A DNA stretch of 14,031 nucleotides from Burkholderiaceae bacterium (GCA_031276435.1 JAISNB010000091.1:1-14031); one strand, 5' to 3'. Numbered from the stretch's first letter, positions 1 through 6,651 are shown. Program-made: numbers and translations. The notes: generated by a model from the letters alone, not told the origin.

Positions 1-2
1 CC

Positions 3-263
3 AAAATGCTGCAAACAGCAGCGCAAGGACTGCGCGACGCGCAAATCGTGGTCGACGCCAGCGCGCTGGAAAAATTTGATTCATCTGCGCTGGCCGTACT
101 GCTTGAATGCCGCCGCGACGGCTTGGCGGTCGGCAAAACCTTTGCCGTGCAGGGCATGCCGCCACGCCTGCGCGACCTGGCCATCCTGTACGGCGTAGCC
201 AGCCTGCTGCCCCCGCCCGCCGCTGCCACTGCTGACAACCCGCATTCGCCCGCATCTGAATGA
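3..263 (+). CDS. mlaB: MlaB-like STAS domain protein (5' end outside window)
   Basis: Small STAS-domain protein of the kind that partners the MlaFEDB ABC transporter, which moves phospholipids between the outer and inner membranes. STAS subunits bind the ATPase on the cytoplasmic side and regulate it. The visible part has the core strand-turn-helix: VVDASAL, then FDSSALAVLLECRR, then a strand with FAVQGMP and a final helix around LRDLAILYGV. This is the usual order for MlaB of Burkholderiales. Family members normally have about 20 more residues before the first visible helix, and the frame is open to the window edge, so the ATG at 6 is probably internal and the gene starts upstream. The C-terminal tail (PPPAAATADNPHSPASE) is a low-complexity extension. 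The upstream mla genes, if present, lie outside the window. Confident in STAS, fairly confident in the Mla role. Confidence 0.75.
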   Translation, partial: KMLQTAAQGLRDAQIVVDASALEKFDSSALAVLLECRRDGLAVGKTFAVQGMPPRLRDLAILYGVASLLPPPAAATADNPHSPASE

Positions 264-555
264 AAAGGGTTGCCGCGGGTGCTTCTTTTTCAGCAAGCAC
301 ATGCCGCATGCGGATTGGCGCTGGCCGCCCATCCAATGGTGATGCAGATCGTGGTCGCAATAGCGTAACGCCCGCCCACGACAGCGGAACAATTTGCGCC
401 GCGCCGCCAGTTTGAGGGCGCAAAGACACAGTGTGATGCGGAGCAGGGCAGGGTTTACTGGGGTGGTACCGCGTGCGCGCAACATTTGTTTACAGGGCCG
501 GACTTTGACTGTGTAACATAGCCGCTTATTCCGTGGCAGGCGGGCAGGTTGCCCG
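264..555. other. Intergenic gap between STAS gene and tolB
   Basis: A 292-base gap with no convincing + strand gene. It contains a small hairpin (GTGCTT at 279-284 pairing with AAGCAC at 295-300) just after the STAS stop, which could act in termination although no T-run follows. A 10-base perfect palindrome, CCGCATGCGG, lies at 304-313. A - strand reading frame (485 down to 81) crosses the gap and runs antisense into the STAS gene. Its product has a Cys/His-rich stretch but no visible ribosome binding site, so I do not call it as a gene. The tolB promoter should lie at the right end. Confidence 0.5.
489..519 (+). promoter_or_regulatory. Possible weak promoter upstream of tolB
   Basis: TTTACA at 489-494 and TAACAT at 514-519 resemble sigma70 -35 and -10 boxes, but the spacing is 19 bases, longer than the optimum of 17. 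This is the most AT-rich stretch of the gap and lies 37 bases before the proposed tolB start. It would suit a separate promoter for tolB-pal-cpoB. Pattern match only. Confidence 0.25.
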
Positions 556-1902
556 ATGCACGGTTCTGGCTTTGGTTCCCTTCCAAACTACATGAAGCAA
601 TCATCTGTTTTCCCTGTAGAGACGCGGCTGCTGTCGCGGCGCAGCCTGGTGGCCGCGCTGGCGGCGGCTGGCGCGTGCGCGCCTGCGCTGGCGCAGTTCA
701 AGGTGGAGGTGACTGGCGTGGGGTTGCGCCAGTTGCCCGTTGTGGTGCTGGATTTTCGCGGCGAGGCCACGTCGCCCCAAAAGATCAGCGCCATTGTTCG
801 CGCCGATCTGGAGCGATCGGGGCTGTTTCGCCTGATTGGCGCGGGCGGCCAGTCGCTCGATGAGAGTGTGCGCCCCGAGATGTCGCCCTGGCGCGCCCTG
901 AGCGCCGATGCGCTGGCCGCTGGCAGCGTGACACGCCTGGCCGATGGGCGCTATGACGTGCGTTTTCGCTTGTGGGACGTGGTGCGCGATCAGGATTTGG
1001 GCGGTCAGGGCTATGTGGTGCCGCAGGGCGATTTGCGGCTGGCCGCGCACAAGATTGCCGATTACATCTACGAAAAGCTGACGGGCGAGAAGGGCGTTTT
1101 TTCGACCCGCATTGCCTACGTGGGCAAGGCGGGTCGGCGTTACACGCTTTGGGTGGCCGATTCTGATGGCGAGAACGCGCAATCGGCGCTGAGCAGTCCG
1201 GAGCCGATCATTTCGCCAGACTGGTCGCCTGCCGGAACGCACTTGGCGTATGTGTCTTTCGAGTCGCGCAAGCCCGTGGTTTATGTGCACGAGGTGGGCA
1301 CTGGCCGCCGCCGCCTGCTGGCCAACTTCAAGGGTTCCAACAGCGCGCCAGCCTGGGCGCCCGATGGCCGCAGCCTGGCGGTAACGCTCTCGCGCGACGG
1401 CGGCTCGCAACTGTATTTGATCAGCGCCAGCGGGGGCGAGCCGCGCCGCCTGACGCAGTCGCAAGGCATCGATACCGAGCCGGTTTTTTCAGCCGACGGA
1501 CGCAGCATTTACTTTGTCAGCGACCGTGGCGGCGCGCCGCAAATTTACCGCATGCCCGCCTCGGGCGGGCAGCCGCAGCGCGTGACTTTTGCCAGCAACT
1601 ACAGCGTATCGCCCGCGGTCAGTCCGGACGGGCGCTGGCTGGCGTACATCTCGCGCGTGGGCGGCGGCGCTTACCGGCTGCACTTGCAAGACCTGCTCAG
1701 TGGCGAGGTGCGCACACTCACCGACACCGCCGCGGACGAAAGCCCGAGCTTTGCGCCCAACAGCAAATTGCTGATGTATTCCACATCACAGGATGGCCGC
1801 GACGTGCTGATGACCAGCACGCTGGACGGCAGCATCAAAGCGCGGCTGGCAGGCGCCAGCGGCGAGATTCGCGAACCCGCCTGGGCGCCGTTCCAGCGTT
1901 AG
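556..1902 (+). CDS. tolB: TolB, periplasmic Tol-Pal beta-propeller protein
   Basis: Periplasmic component of the Tol-Pal system, which links inner membrane, peptidoglycan and outer membrane during division. TolB binds Pal and is released by TolA. The 448-residue product has an N-terminal signal sequence ending ALA|QF near residue 47, a TolB N-terminal domain (about 47-175), then a C-terminal six-bladed propeller. PD40-type repeats are visible as DWSPAGTHLAYVS, AWAPDGRSLAV, VFSADGRSIYFVSD, AVSPDGRWLAYIS and SFAPNSKLLMYS. Length is close to the usual 430. The ATG at 556 has an AGG 7 bases upstream; the ATG at 592 would give a more typical N-terminus but lacks a ribosome binding site. The signal has a twin-arginine-like SRRSLV at residues 27-32. 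tolQRA do not precede it here. Identity is certain; the exact start is not. Confidence 0.95.
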   Translation: MHGSGFGSLPNYMKQSSVFPVETRLLSRRSLVAALAAAGACAPALAQFKVEVTGVGLRQLPVVVLDFRGEATSPQKISAIVRADLERSGLFRLIGAGGQSLDESVRPEMSPWRALSADALAAGSVTRLADGRYDVRFRLWDVVRDQDLGGQGYVVPQGDLRLAAHKIADYIYEKLTGEKGVFSTRIAYVGKAGRRYTLWVADSDGENAQSALSSPEPIISPDWSPAGTHLAYVSFESRKPVVYVHEVGTGRRRLLANFKGSNSAPAWAPDGRSLAVTLSRDGGSQLYLISASGGEPRRLTQSQGIDTEPVFSADGRSIYFVSDRGGAPQIYRMPASGGQPQRVTFASNYSVSPAVSPDGRWLAYISRVGGGAYRLHLQDLLSGEVRTLTDTAADESPSFAPNSKLLMYSTSQDGRDVLMTSTLDGSIKARLAGASGEIREPAWAPFQR

Positions 1903-1960
1903 GCTGGACACGCGCGCGTCGGGTATTTATGTCAGACAGAGAAACCTTTCGGAAACTCAC

Positions 1961-1967
1961 AGGAGAG
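1961..1967 (+). promoter_or_regulatory. Strong ribosome binding site of pal
   Basis: AGGAGAG lies 5 bases before the ATG at 1973 and 8 bases before a second in-frame ATG at 1976, so either could be the start of pal. The spacing to the second ATG is closer to the optimum. The strong site fits the high abundance of Pal. Confidence 0.6.
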
Positions 1968-1972
1968 TAATC

Positions 1973-2485
1973 ATGATGAAGCGTTATTTGATCGCCGCCA
2001 GCCTGGCGGCACTTTTGGCCGGTTGCGGCTCCAGCGTCAAGCTGGACGACACGCAGGGCGGCAGCACGACCAATGTGGGCGTCAACGATGGCGAGAGCGC
2101 GGTTACGGGCGTTCAGGCCACCGATGCCAATGCCGACGGCATCGGGCCGGTGGGCGTAGGCAAGATCGTGTACTTTGATTTCGACAGTTTCGTGGTCAAG
2201 CCCGAATACCAGTCCGTGGTGGAGGGGCAGGCAAAATACCTGGCCGCCAACCGGGGCAGCCACGTCATGCTCGAAGGCCACACCGACGCGCGCGGCAGCA
2301 GCGAATACAACCTGGCCCTGGGCCAAAAGCGCGCCGAAGCCGTGCGCCGCGCGCTGAACATACTCGGCGTTGGCGACACGCAGCTTGAAGCCATCAGCTA
2401 CGGCAAGGAAAAACCTGCCGCCCATGGCACCACCGAAGACGACTACGCGCAAAACCGCCGCGTTGAATTCAGCTATCGCCGATGA
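1973..2485 (+). CDS. pal: Pal, peptidoglycan-associated outer-membrane lipoprotein
   Basis: Outer-membrane lipoprotein that binds peptidoglycan through an OmpA-like domain and interacts with TolB and TolA. The 170-residue product starts with a lipoprotein signal whose lipobox is LLAGC (Cys18). A flexible Gly/Asp/Thr-rich linker runs to about residue 60, then comes the OmpA domain with IVYFDFDSFVV and the peptidoglycan-binding motif GHTDARGSSEYNLALGQKRA. The domain ends with YGKEKPA and NRRVEFSYR, as in other Pal proteins. The length is normal. It lies 70 bases after tolB, and its stop overlaps the cpoB start (ATGA), indicating translational coupling. The start may be 1976 rather than 1973, changing the protein by one Met. 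Confidence 0.97.
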   Translation: MMKRYLIAASLAALLAGCGSSVKLDDTQGGSTTNVGVNDGESAVTGVQATDANADGIGPVGVGKIVYFDFDSFVVKPEYQSVVEGQAKYLAANRGSHVMLEGHTDARGSSEYNLALGQKRAEAVRRALNILGVGDTQLEAISYGKEKPAAHGTTEDDYAQNRRVEFSYRR

Positions 2486-3276
2486 GCACGCAGACGCTGC
2501 ATCACTTTGCGTCCGCGCTGCTGCGGGCCTGCGTGCTGGTGGCCGCCGCCACGGCCAGCCTGGGTGCACAGGCGGCGCTGTTTGGCGACGACGAGGCGCG
2601 CCGCGCCATTCTTGAACTGCGCCAGCGCATGGATACGGCCATCACCGCGCAGAACAAGCTGGTCGAGGACAACGCGCAAATGCGCCGCAACATGCTCGAT
2701 TTGCAGCAGCAAATCGAACTGCTCAAGGCCGAACTGGCAAACGCGCGCGGCGAGCAAGAGCAACTGACCCGCAATCTGGACTTGCAAAAGTCCCAGGGCG
2801 AGTCCTTGCAAACGCTGGACGAGCGCGTGCGCCGCCTTGAAACCGCGGCGGGCATCAGCAGCACCGACACCGGCAGCGGCGGCGACGCACTGGCTGGCGA
2901 CGGCAGCGACAAACGCGACTATGACGCCGCGCTGGACATCTTTCGCTCTGGCGACTACGTGGCCGCGCAAAACAGCTTTGCCGCCTTCGTCAAGCGTTAT
3001 CCGCGCAGCAGCTACGCGCCATCGGCGCTGTTCTGGCTGGGCAACGCGCAATATGCGACGCGCAACTACAGAGAGGCGATCATCAACTTTCGCTCCCTGC
3101 TGACCGCCGCGCCCGCGCACGCCAAAGCGCCTGAAGCCCTGCTGTCCATCGCCAACTGCCAGATCGAACTCAAGGACACCAAGGCCGCGCGCGCCACGCT
3201 GGAGGCGCTGATCAAAAGCTACCCGCAGTCCGAAGCCGCGCACGCTGGCCGCGACCGCCTCGCGCGCCTGCGCTAA
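2482..3276 (+). CDS. cpoB: CpoB/YbgF, Tol-Pal associated periplasmic TPR protein
   Basis: Periplasmic protein that coordinates peptidoglycan synthesis (PBP1B) with Tol-driven outer-membrane constriction; formerly YbgF. The 264-residue product has a signal peptide ending near AQA (about residue 30). A coiled-coil trimerisation segment follows, at about 35-115, rich in Glu, Gln and Leu heptads. A low-complexity Gly/Asp/Ser linker leads to TPR repeats from about 145 to the end: YDAALDIFRSGDYVAAQNSF, SALFWLGNAQYATRNYREAI and ALLSIANCQIELKDTKAARATL. Domain order and length match the family. The ATG overlaps the pal stop by 4 bases, so it is in the same operon. Confidence 0.93.
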   Translation: MSTQTLHHFASALLRACVLVAAATASLGAQAALFGDDEARRAILELRQRMDTAITAQNKLVEDNAQMRRNMLDLQQQIELLKAELANARGEQEQLTRNLDLQKSQGESLQTLDERVRRLETAAGISSTDTGSGGDALAGDGSDKRDYDAALDIFRSGDYVAAQNSFAAFVKRYPRSSYAPSALFWLGNAQYATRNYREAIINFRSLLTAAPAHAKAPEALLSIANCQIELKDTKAARATLEALIKSYPQSEAAHAGRDRLARLR

Positions 3277-3299
3277 GAGGTGCGCGGTTACGATTTTTT
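3263..3299 (+). terminator. Possible rho-independent terminator of tol-pal operon
   Basis: CGCGCCT at 3263-3269 can pair with AGGTGCGCG at 3278-3286 with one bulged T and one G-T pair, followed 7 bases later by six T residues at 3294-3299. The stem overlaps the end of cpoB and its stop codon. The gap before the T-run and the bulge make it a weak candidate. Confidence 0.35.
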
Positions 3300-3667
3300 C
3301 TGAGTAAAAGCCCCAGGAATGCAAAGTGGATGATCAGCGCAGCGCTGTACAGAAAGAGTAAGCGCGTGCCACTGCTGCCCCCGTGCCAAATGCCAAAACC
3401 GTCTACCAAGAACGGGCGTGCGCGGCTGGGGTAATGAGCAAGGCCCCCTCAAGGCCATCCTGTTCGTGTTGCGCACAGGCGTTTCCTGGGAGGATATGCC
3501 TCAAGAAACGGGCTTGGGCAGCGGCATGACTTTCTGGAGGCGGCTGCGCAATTGCAAGCCACAGGAGCGTGGCACTGTCTGCGTCTGACGGTGCTGTCCG
3601 AACTGCGTGGCGCTGAAAAACTGGAGTTCAGCCGCGCGTCAGCATGGATGGGGCCAGCGTTCCCGGC

Positions 3668-3677
3668 CCTCGGGAGC
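3668..3677. repeat. Left copy of putative 10-base target duplication
   Basis: CCTCGGGAGC, identical to 3990-3999. In the transposase relic these bases encode the PRE that follows ASVPG, so the duplicated bases belong to the target. Confidence 0.65.
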
Positions 3678-3759
3678 ATAGGGGTATCTACACAGCAGGC
3701 TCTGGGAGCGTGGGCATTCTGCCCGCTGGTTTCTCTCGTGCGCTTCCCCGCGCGGGTGC

Positions 3760-3788
3760 GTAGGGGCGGGTTTCAAACCCGCCCCTAC
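3760..3788. repeat. Perfect 14-base inverted repeat (REP-like hairpin)
   Basis: GTAGGGGCGGGTTT (3760-3773) is followed by one C and its exact reverse complement (3775-3788). It forms a very stable GC-rich hairpin inside the nested element. Similar GGGGCGGGTTT-type palindromes occur as dispersed intergenic repeats in many bacteria (from memory, not searched). No T-run follows, so it is not a normal terminator. Confidence 0.85.
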
Positions 3789-3856
3789 AGAAAGATAGTG
3801 CTTGCCGCCTGCGACAACCAACCCCTGCGGGCCGGGTGTGCATGTACCCCAGGAAA

Positions 3857-3880
3857 ACGGCGTCCCCGCGCAAACGCCGT
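3857..3880. repeat. 7-base stem hairpin in nested element
   Basis: ACGGCGT (3857-3863) pairs with ACGCCGT (3874-3880) across a 10-base loop. One of several closely spaced foldback structures in the element. Confidence 0.6.
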
Positions 3881-3882
3881 AT

Positions 3883-3918
3883 GGATTGCCACGGGCCTGC
3901 GGCCCTCGCAATGACGAG
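3883..3918. repeat. Dispersed-type repeat with ATTGC/GCAAT ends
   Basis: Begins GGATTGCCACGG and ends TCGCAATGACGAG. The outer ATTGC and GCAAT (3885-3912) and the inner GGGCC/GGCCC (3893-3905) are inverted. On the - strand it reads CGTCATTGCGAGG...GGCAATCC, resembling a widely dispersed intergenic repeat known from many proteobacterial genomes (from memory). Its presence inside the nested element suggests that the element carries repeat modules. Confidence 0.65.
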
Positions 3919-3989
3919 CGTTTTGGGGTTTACGGAAAAAATCACTGCCCGCTTTCCCGAACCCTTCCCCCACTGTGTAGATACCTATG

Positions 3990-3999
3990 CCTCGGGAGC
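3990..3999. repeat. Right copy of putative 10-base target duplication
   Basis: CCTCGGGAGC, identical to 3668-3677; transposase homology resumes directly after it. A 10-base duplication is longer than the 2-4 bases typical of IS5 elements, so a different transposase type would have inserted the element. Confidence 0.65.
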
Positions 4000-4178
4000 G
4001 CGTGCACAAGCGCCAGCCTCACGGACCAGGGCACACTCGGCAGCAAGCGCCACGCATCACGGACCGCCAGGGCATCCCGCTGATCTTCTGTGTCACTGAC
4101 CTGACGTCAACCGCCACGATTCGGCAGTCTCCCAGGTTGGGGCGCCCCGCCGCTTGCCGCGCACGTCTTTGCGAAATC

Positions 4179-4250
4179 CTTACGAATGATTTTCGATGTC
4201 TCAACCCACCGATTGCTTTTCTTCACATCTAATAAGAATCAGTCGTACTT
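4179..4250 (+). promoter_or_regulatory. Two Fur-box-like sites upstream of the receptor
   Basis: ACGAATGATTTTCGATGT (4182-4199) resembles the GCGAATGATTCTCATTT type of Fur site seen upstream of iron genes in Burkholderiales. A second AT-rich match, AATAAGAATCAGTCGTACTT (4231-4250), has a good left half and a poor right half. Both lie in the leader of the TonB-dependent receptor, 200-270 bases before its start, so iron repression is plausible. I saw no clean -35/-10 pair next to them. Pattern match only. Confidence 0.35.
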
Positions 4251-4447
4251 GTTCGCCTCGCATTCAGGTCTTTGGCCTCTGCCGATCATCCGATGAAGAC
4301 AGGCCTCTGGATGAATCTGGACTCGGCTCGAAAGCGGATTGGCTGCTAGCCACCAGTTGACGGTCGGCCTCTTTGCCGACACGTATAGCCATGCATCAAT
4401 CGATCACAGGACGATCAGATCACTCATCATCAAGAAAGGATTAATGC
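4200..4447 (+). other. Long leader of the siderophore receptor gene
   Basis: About 250 bases without a gene, less GC-rich than its surroundings. Besides the Fur-like sites it holds a TGGCT/AGCCA hairpin (4340-4352) and a GTCGGC/GCCGAC hairpin (4363-4368 with 4375-4380). A TTGACG at 4357-4362 could be a -35 box, but the nearest TATAGC (4384-4389) is 21 bases away. The receptor's ribosome binding site GAAAGGA is at 4434-4440, 7 bases before its ATG. Confidence 0.4.
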
Positions 4448-6643
4448 ATGTTCAAGAAGACGCTTCTTTGCTCTGCCGTTTTGTCTGCCACGGTCGGCGC
4501 CCACGCTCAGCAGGCACCCAATGAAGACAACGCCCAGACGCTGCCATCTGTCAGCGTCCACGGCAGGCGTGTGGTGGATGCGGAAAGCGACGGCATTCCG
4601 TCGTACAAAGCCGATGCCTCTACGGTCGGCACCAAGACGGCAACGCCGATGAAAGAGATTCCCCAATCGATCAGCGTCATCACCCAGGAGCGCATCCGCG
4701 ACCAGAACCTGCGCACCAACCAGGACGTTTTGCAGCAAGTGCCAAGCGTGGGCAATGCCCAGAATCCCGAAGGCTTCATCTCCATTCGCGGCTTTTCGGC
4801 CCAGACACTGGTCAACGGTGTGCCCGCTGGCGGCCTGGTTGGCCGCACGCAAGCCGATATCGCCGTATTCGATCGCGTCGAGGTGCTCAAAGGCCCCGCT
4901 GGCCTGATGGCGGGATCAGGCTCGCCAGGTGGTGCCATCAACTATGAGTTCAAGAAGCCGCGCCGGGAGTTCCGTGTTGAAGGCACACTCGGCATTGGCA
5001 GCGACAAGGCACGCAATGCCGGGGTGGACATCACAGGGCCGATCAATGCCGATGGCAGCCTGCGTGCCCGAGGCGTGCTGTTCCAGGACAAGCGCGATGA
5101 ATTCGTCGATGTCGAGAAGCGCCAGCGCACGTCGTTGTATGGCGTGCTCGAATACGACTTCACCTCTGCGACCACCGCCTCCCTGGGCTACTACCAGATG
5201 CGCAACAAAGGCGTGCAGAGTTTCCGCCAGGGTCTGCCAGCCTACACCGACGGCAGTCTGCTCTGGGATGTCGATCGGCGAACTTCGCTGACCCAGGACT
5301 GGAGCGACTGGCGCTTCAAGGCCAGTTGGCTGCTGGTCGATTTGACGCACCAGTTCAACGACGACTGGTCCGCAAAGCTCTCCTATCGCCAGGGCAAGTC
5401 GGCGACGCCATCGTGGTACTCGTATCCCGGCAGCGACTACTACGGCAGCTCGTGCGCGCTGCCACCGTTCAGTGGTGTCGTGAAAGGCGACCCCAATGGC
5501 GGCAAGCAGTGCTTTACCACCTCTTATTACGACGACATCAACGAATACAAGAACTTCGACGTCTTCGTGGCTGGCAAACTGCCGTTGCTCGGCTACAAGC
5601 ACGATGTCGTGCTGGGATTCAATTCAGAGCGCGACAGCTTCCTGCGCGCGCCGTTCGCGACGGCTGGCGGACAGTACGACTTCGTGAACGACGTGTTCAA
5701 CCCCAATCCCCACGTCATCGACCGGCCACCCATGCCGCCCATCGCGTATGGCGATCCGAGCATCACCCGCACGCATGGCTTCTACCTGCGCTCTACGCTG
5801 CAACTGACCGACTGGCTCAAGGCGCCGCTGGGCGGGCGTCTGACCTGGGTCAAACAGAGCGACGGTGAGGAATCGGCCAAACGCGAGTTCACGCCGTATG
5901 CTGGCCTGGTGGCCGAATTCAACAAGAACGTGTCGGTCTACGCAAGCTACACCGAGATCTTCAGCCCGAGCACGTACGCGCGCGCCTTCGACCCCGCGAA
6001 CCCCGCGGGCCAGGGCACGCGCCTGCCTCACCAGAAGGGCAAGCAATACGAGATCGGCGTCAAGAGTTCGTGGCTGGACAACCGGCTGTTTGCCTCCGCG
6101 GCGATCTACAACCTGACGCTGGACAACACCACGCGCAGCGACCCCGATCACCCCGGCTTCTCGATTCCGACCGGTCAGCAGCGCACGCGCGGCTTCGAGT
6201 TCGACGTGAATGGCGAGGTCCAGCCTGGATGGAATGTTGGATTGGCCTACGCCCGCATGGACGCCAAGTACACCAAGAGCGACTCCGGACAAGGCCAGCG
6301 CGTGTCCAACACGCCGCGCGATGCCATCAATCTCTATACGAACTACCGATTTCCTCAAGAAGGCTTGAAGGGACTCTCGGTGGGCGGCGGGCTGCGCCAC
6401 GTAGGCTCGATCCTGGGCGATGTGCCGGGCGGGCGCGGCGGCACCGGCCCGCGCCTGAAGGCCCCAAGTCATACGACGGTCTCGCTGCGCGCGGCCTACC
6501 AAATCACGCCAGGCGCGCAACTGGCCATCAACATCGACAATCTGTTCGACAAGAGATATTGGCAAGGCTTGGGTTCTGTCACTGGTGGCAACTACTACGG
6601 CGCGCCACGCAGCGTCATGGCAACGCTGCGGGTGGAATACTGA
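4448..6643 (+). CDS. TonB-dependent siderophore receptor
   Basis: Outer-membrane receptor of the ferric-siderophore class (FhuE/FpvA-like), importing iron chelates with energy from TonB-ExbBD. The 731-residue product has a signal peptide cut after AHA (residue 20) and a likely TonB box in LPSVSVHG (32-39). The plug domain (about 62-170) contains KEIPQSISVITQERIRDQN, FISIRGFS, DRVEVLKGPAGLMAGSGSPGGAINY. The 22-strand barrel ends NIDNLFDKRYW...SVMATLRVEY with the expected terminal aromatic residue. Two cysteines (336 and 355) sit in a predicted extracellular loop and could form a disulfide. Length fits the family. The ATG at 4448 has GAAAGGA 7 bases upstream. The class is certain; the siderophore cannot be read from sequence. 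A Fur-like regulator follows 51 bases downstream. Confidence 0.93.
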   Translation: MFKKTLLCSAVLSATVGAHAQQAPNEDNAQTLPSVSVHGRRVVDAESDGIPSYKADASTVGTKTATPMKEIPQSISVITQERIRDQNLRTNQDVLQQVPSVGNAQNPEGFISIRGFSAQTLVNGVPAGGLVGRTQADIAVFDRVEVLKGPAGLMAGSGSPGGAINYEFKKPRREFRVEGTLGIGSDKARNAGVDITGPINADGSLRARGVLFQDKRDEFVDVEKRQRTSLYGVLEYDFTSATTASLGYYQMRNKGVQSFRQGLPAYTDGSLLWDVDRRTSLTQDWSDWRFKASWLLVDLTHQFNDDWSAKLSYRQGKSATPSWYSYPGSDYYGSSCALPPFSGVVKGDPNGGKQCFTTSYYDDINEYKNFDVFVAGKLPLLGYKHDVVLGFNSERDSFLRAPFATAGGQYDFVNDVFNPNPHVIDRPPMPPIAYGDPSITRTHGFYLRSTLQLTDWLKAPLGGRLTWVKQSDGEESAKREFTPYAGLVAEFNKNVSVYASYTEIFSPSTYARAFDPANPAGQGTRLPHQKGKQYEIGVKSSWLDNRLFASAAIYNLTLDNTTRSDPDHPGFSIPTGQQRTRGFEFDVNGEVQPGWNVGLAYARMDAKYTKSDSGQGQRVSNTPRDAINLYTNYRFPQEGLKGLSVGGGLRHVGSILGDVPGGRGGTGPRLKAPSHTTVSLRAAYQITPGAQLAINIDNLFDKRYWQGLGSVTGGNYYGAPRSVMATLRVEY

Positions 6644-6651
6644 AAGGGGGC

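Larger units (their letters stand above)
3678..3989. mobile_element. MITE-like element nested in the transposase relic
   Basis: The block begins ATAGGGGTATCTACACAG (3678-3695) and ends CTGTGTAGATACCTAT (3973-3988). The two ends are inverted copies differing only by a 2-base gap. The 10-base sequence CCTCGGGAGC occurs immediately outside on both sides (3668-3677 and 3990-3999), as expected of target duplication. Transposase homology stops at the left copy and resumes after the right copy, which independently defines the insertion. The interior of about 280 bases contains several hairpins and no recognisable coding sequence, so I infer a non-autonomous element mobilised in trans. The exact boundary is uncertain by 1-2 bases because the inverted and direct repeats share bases. 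Confidence 0.75.
3330..4185 (+). pseudogene. Decayed IS5-family transposase, frameshifted and interrupted
   Basis: Relic of an IS5-family (DDE) transposase recognised from fragments in different frames. From ATG 3330: MISAALYRKSKRVPLLPP, matching the usual start before the LLPP motif. From 3448: LKAILFVLRTGVSWEDMPQE, then GSGMTFWRRLRN. From 3552: QATGAWHCLRLTVLSELRGA. From 3638: VSMDGASVPGPRE, containing the first Asp of the DDE triad. After an insertion of about 320 bases, the sequence resumes at 4000 with SASLTDQGTLGSKRH and near 4052 with ITDRQGIPLIFCVTDL. It then fades around a GAPRRLPRTSL stretch near 4140-4175. The rest of the C-terminus, with the later catalytic residues, is missing. 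At least four frame changes plus the insertion make it dead. No clear IS terminal repeats were found at its outer ends. Start and end are approximate. Confidence 0.8.

Noticed and set aside
601..1464. 287-residue open frame on the - strand inside tolB
   Set aside because: Fully antisense to a certain gene, low-complexity Arg/Ala/Gln product.
3760..3788. Strong hairpin as a transcription terminator
   Set aside because: No T-run on either side and no gene ending nearby; better explained as a repeat inside the nested element.
3552..3914. 120-residue frame downstream of cpoB as a gene
   Set aside because: Its first part is a transposase fragment and its second part is nested-element sequence, so it is a chance fusion inside a pseudogene.
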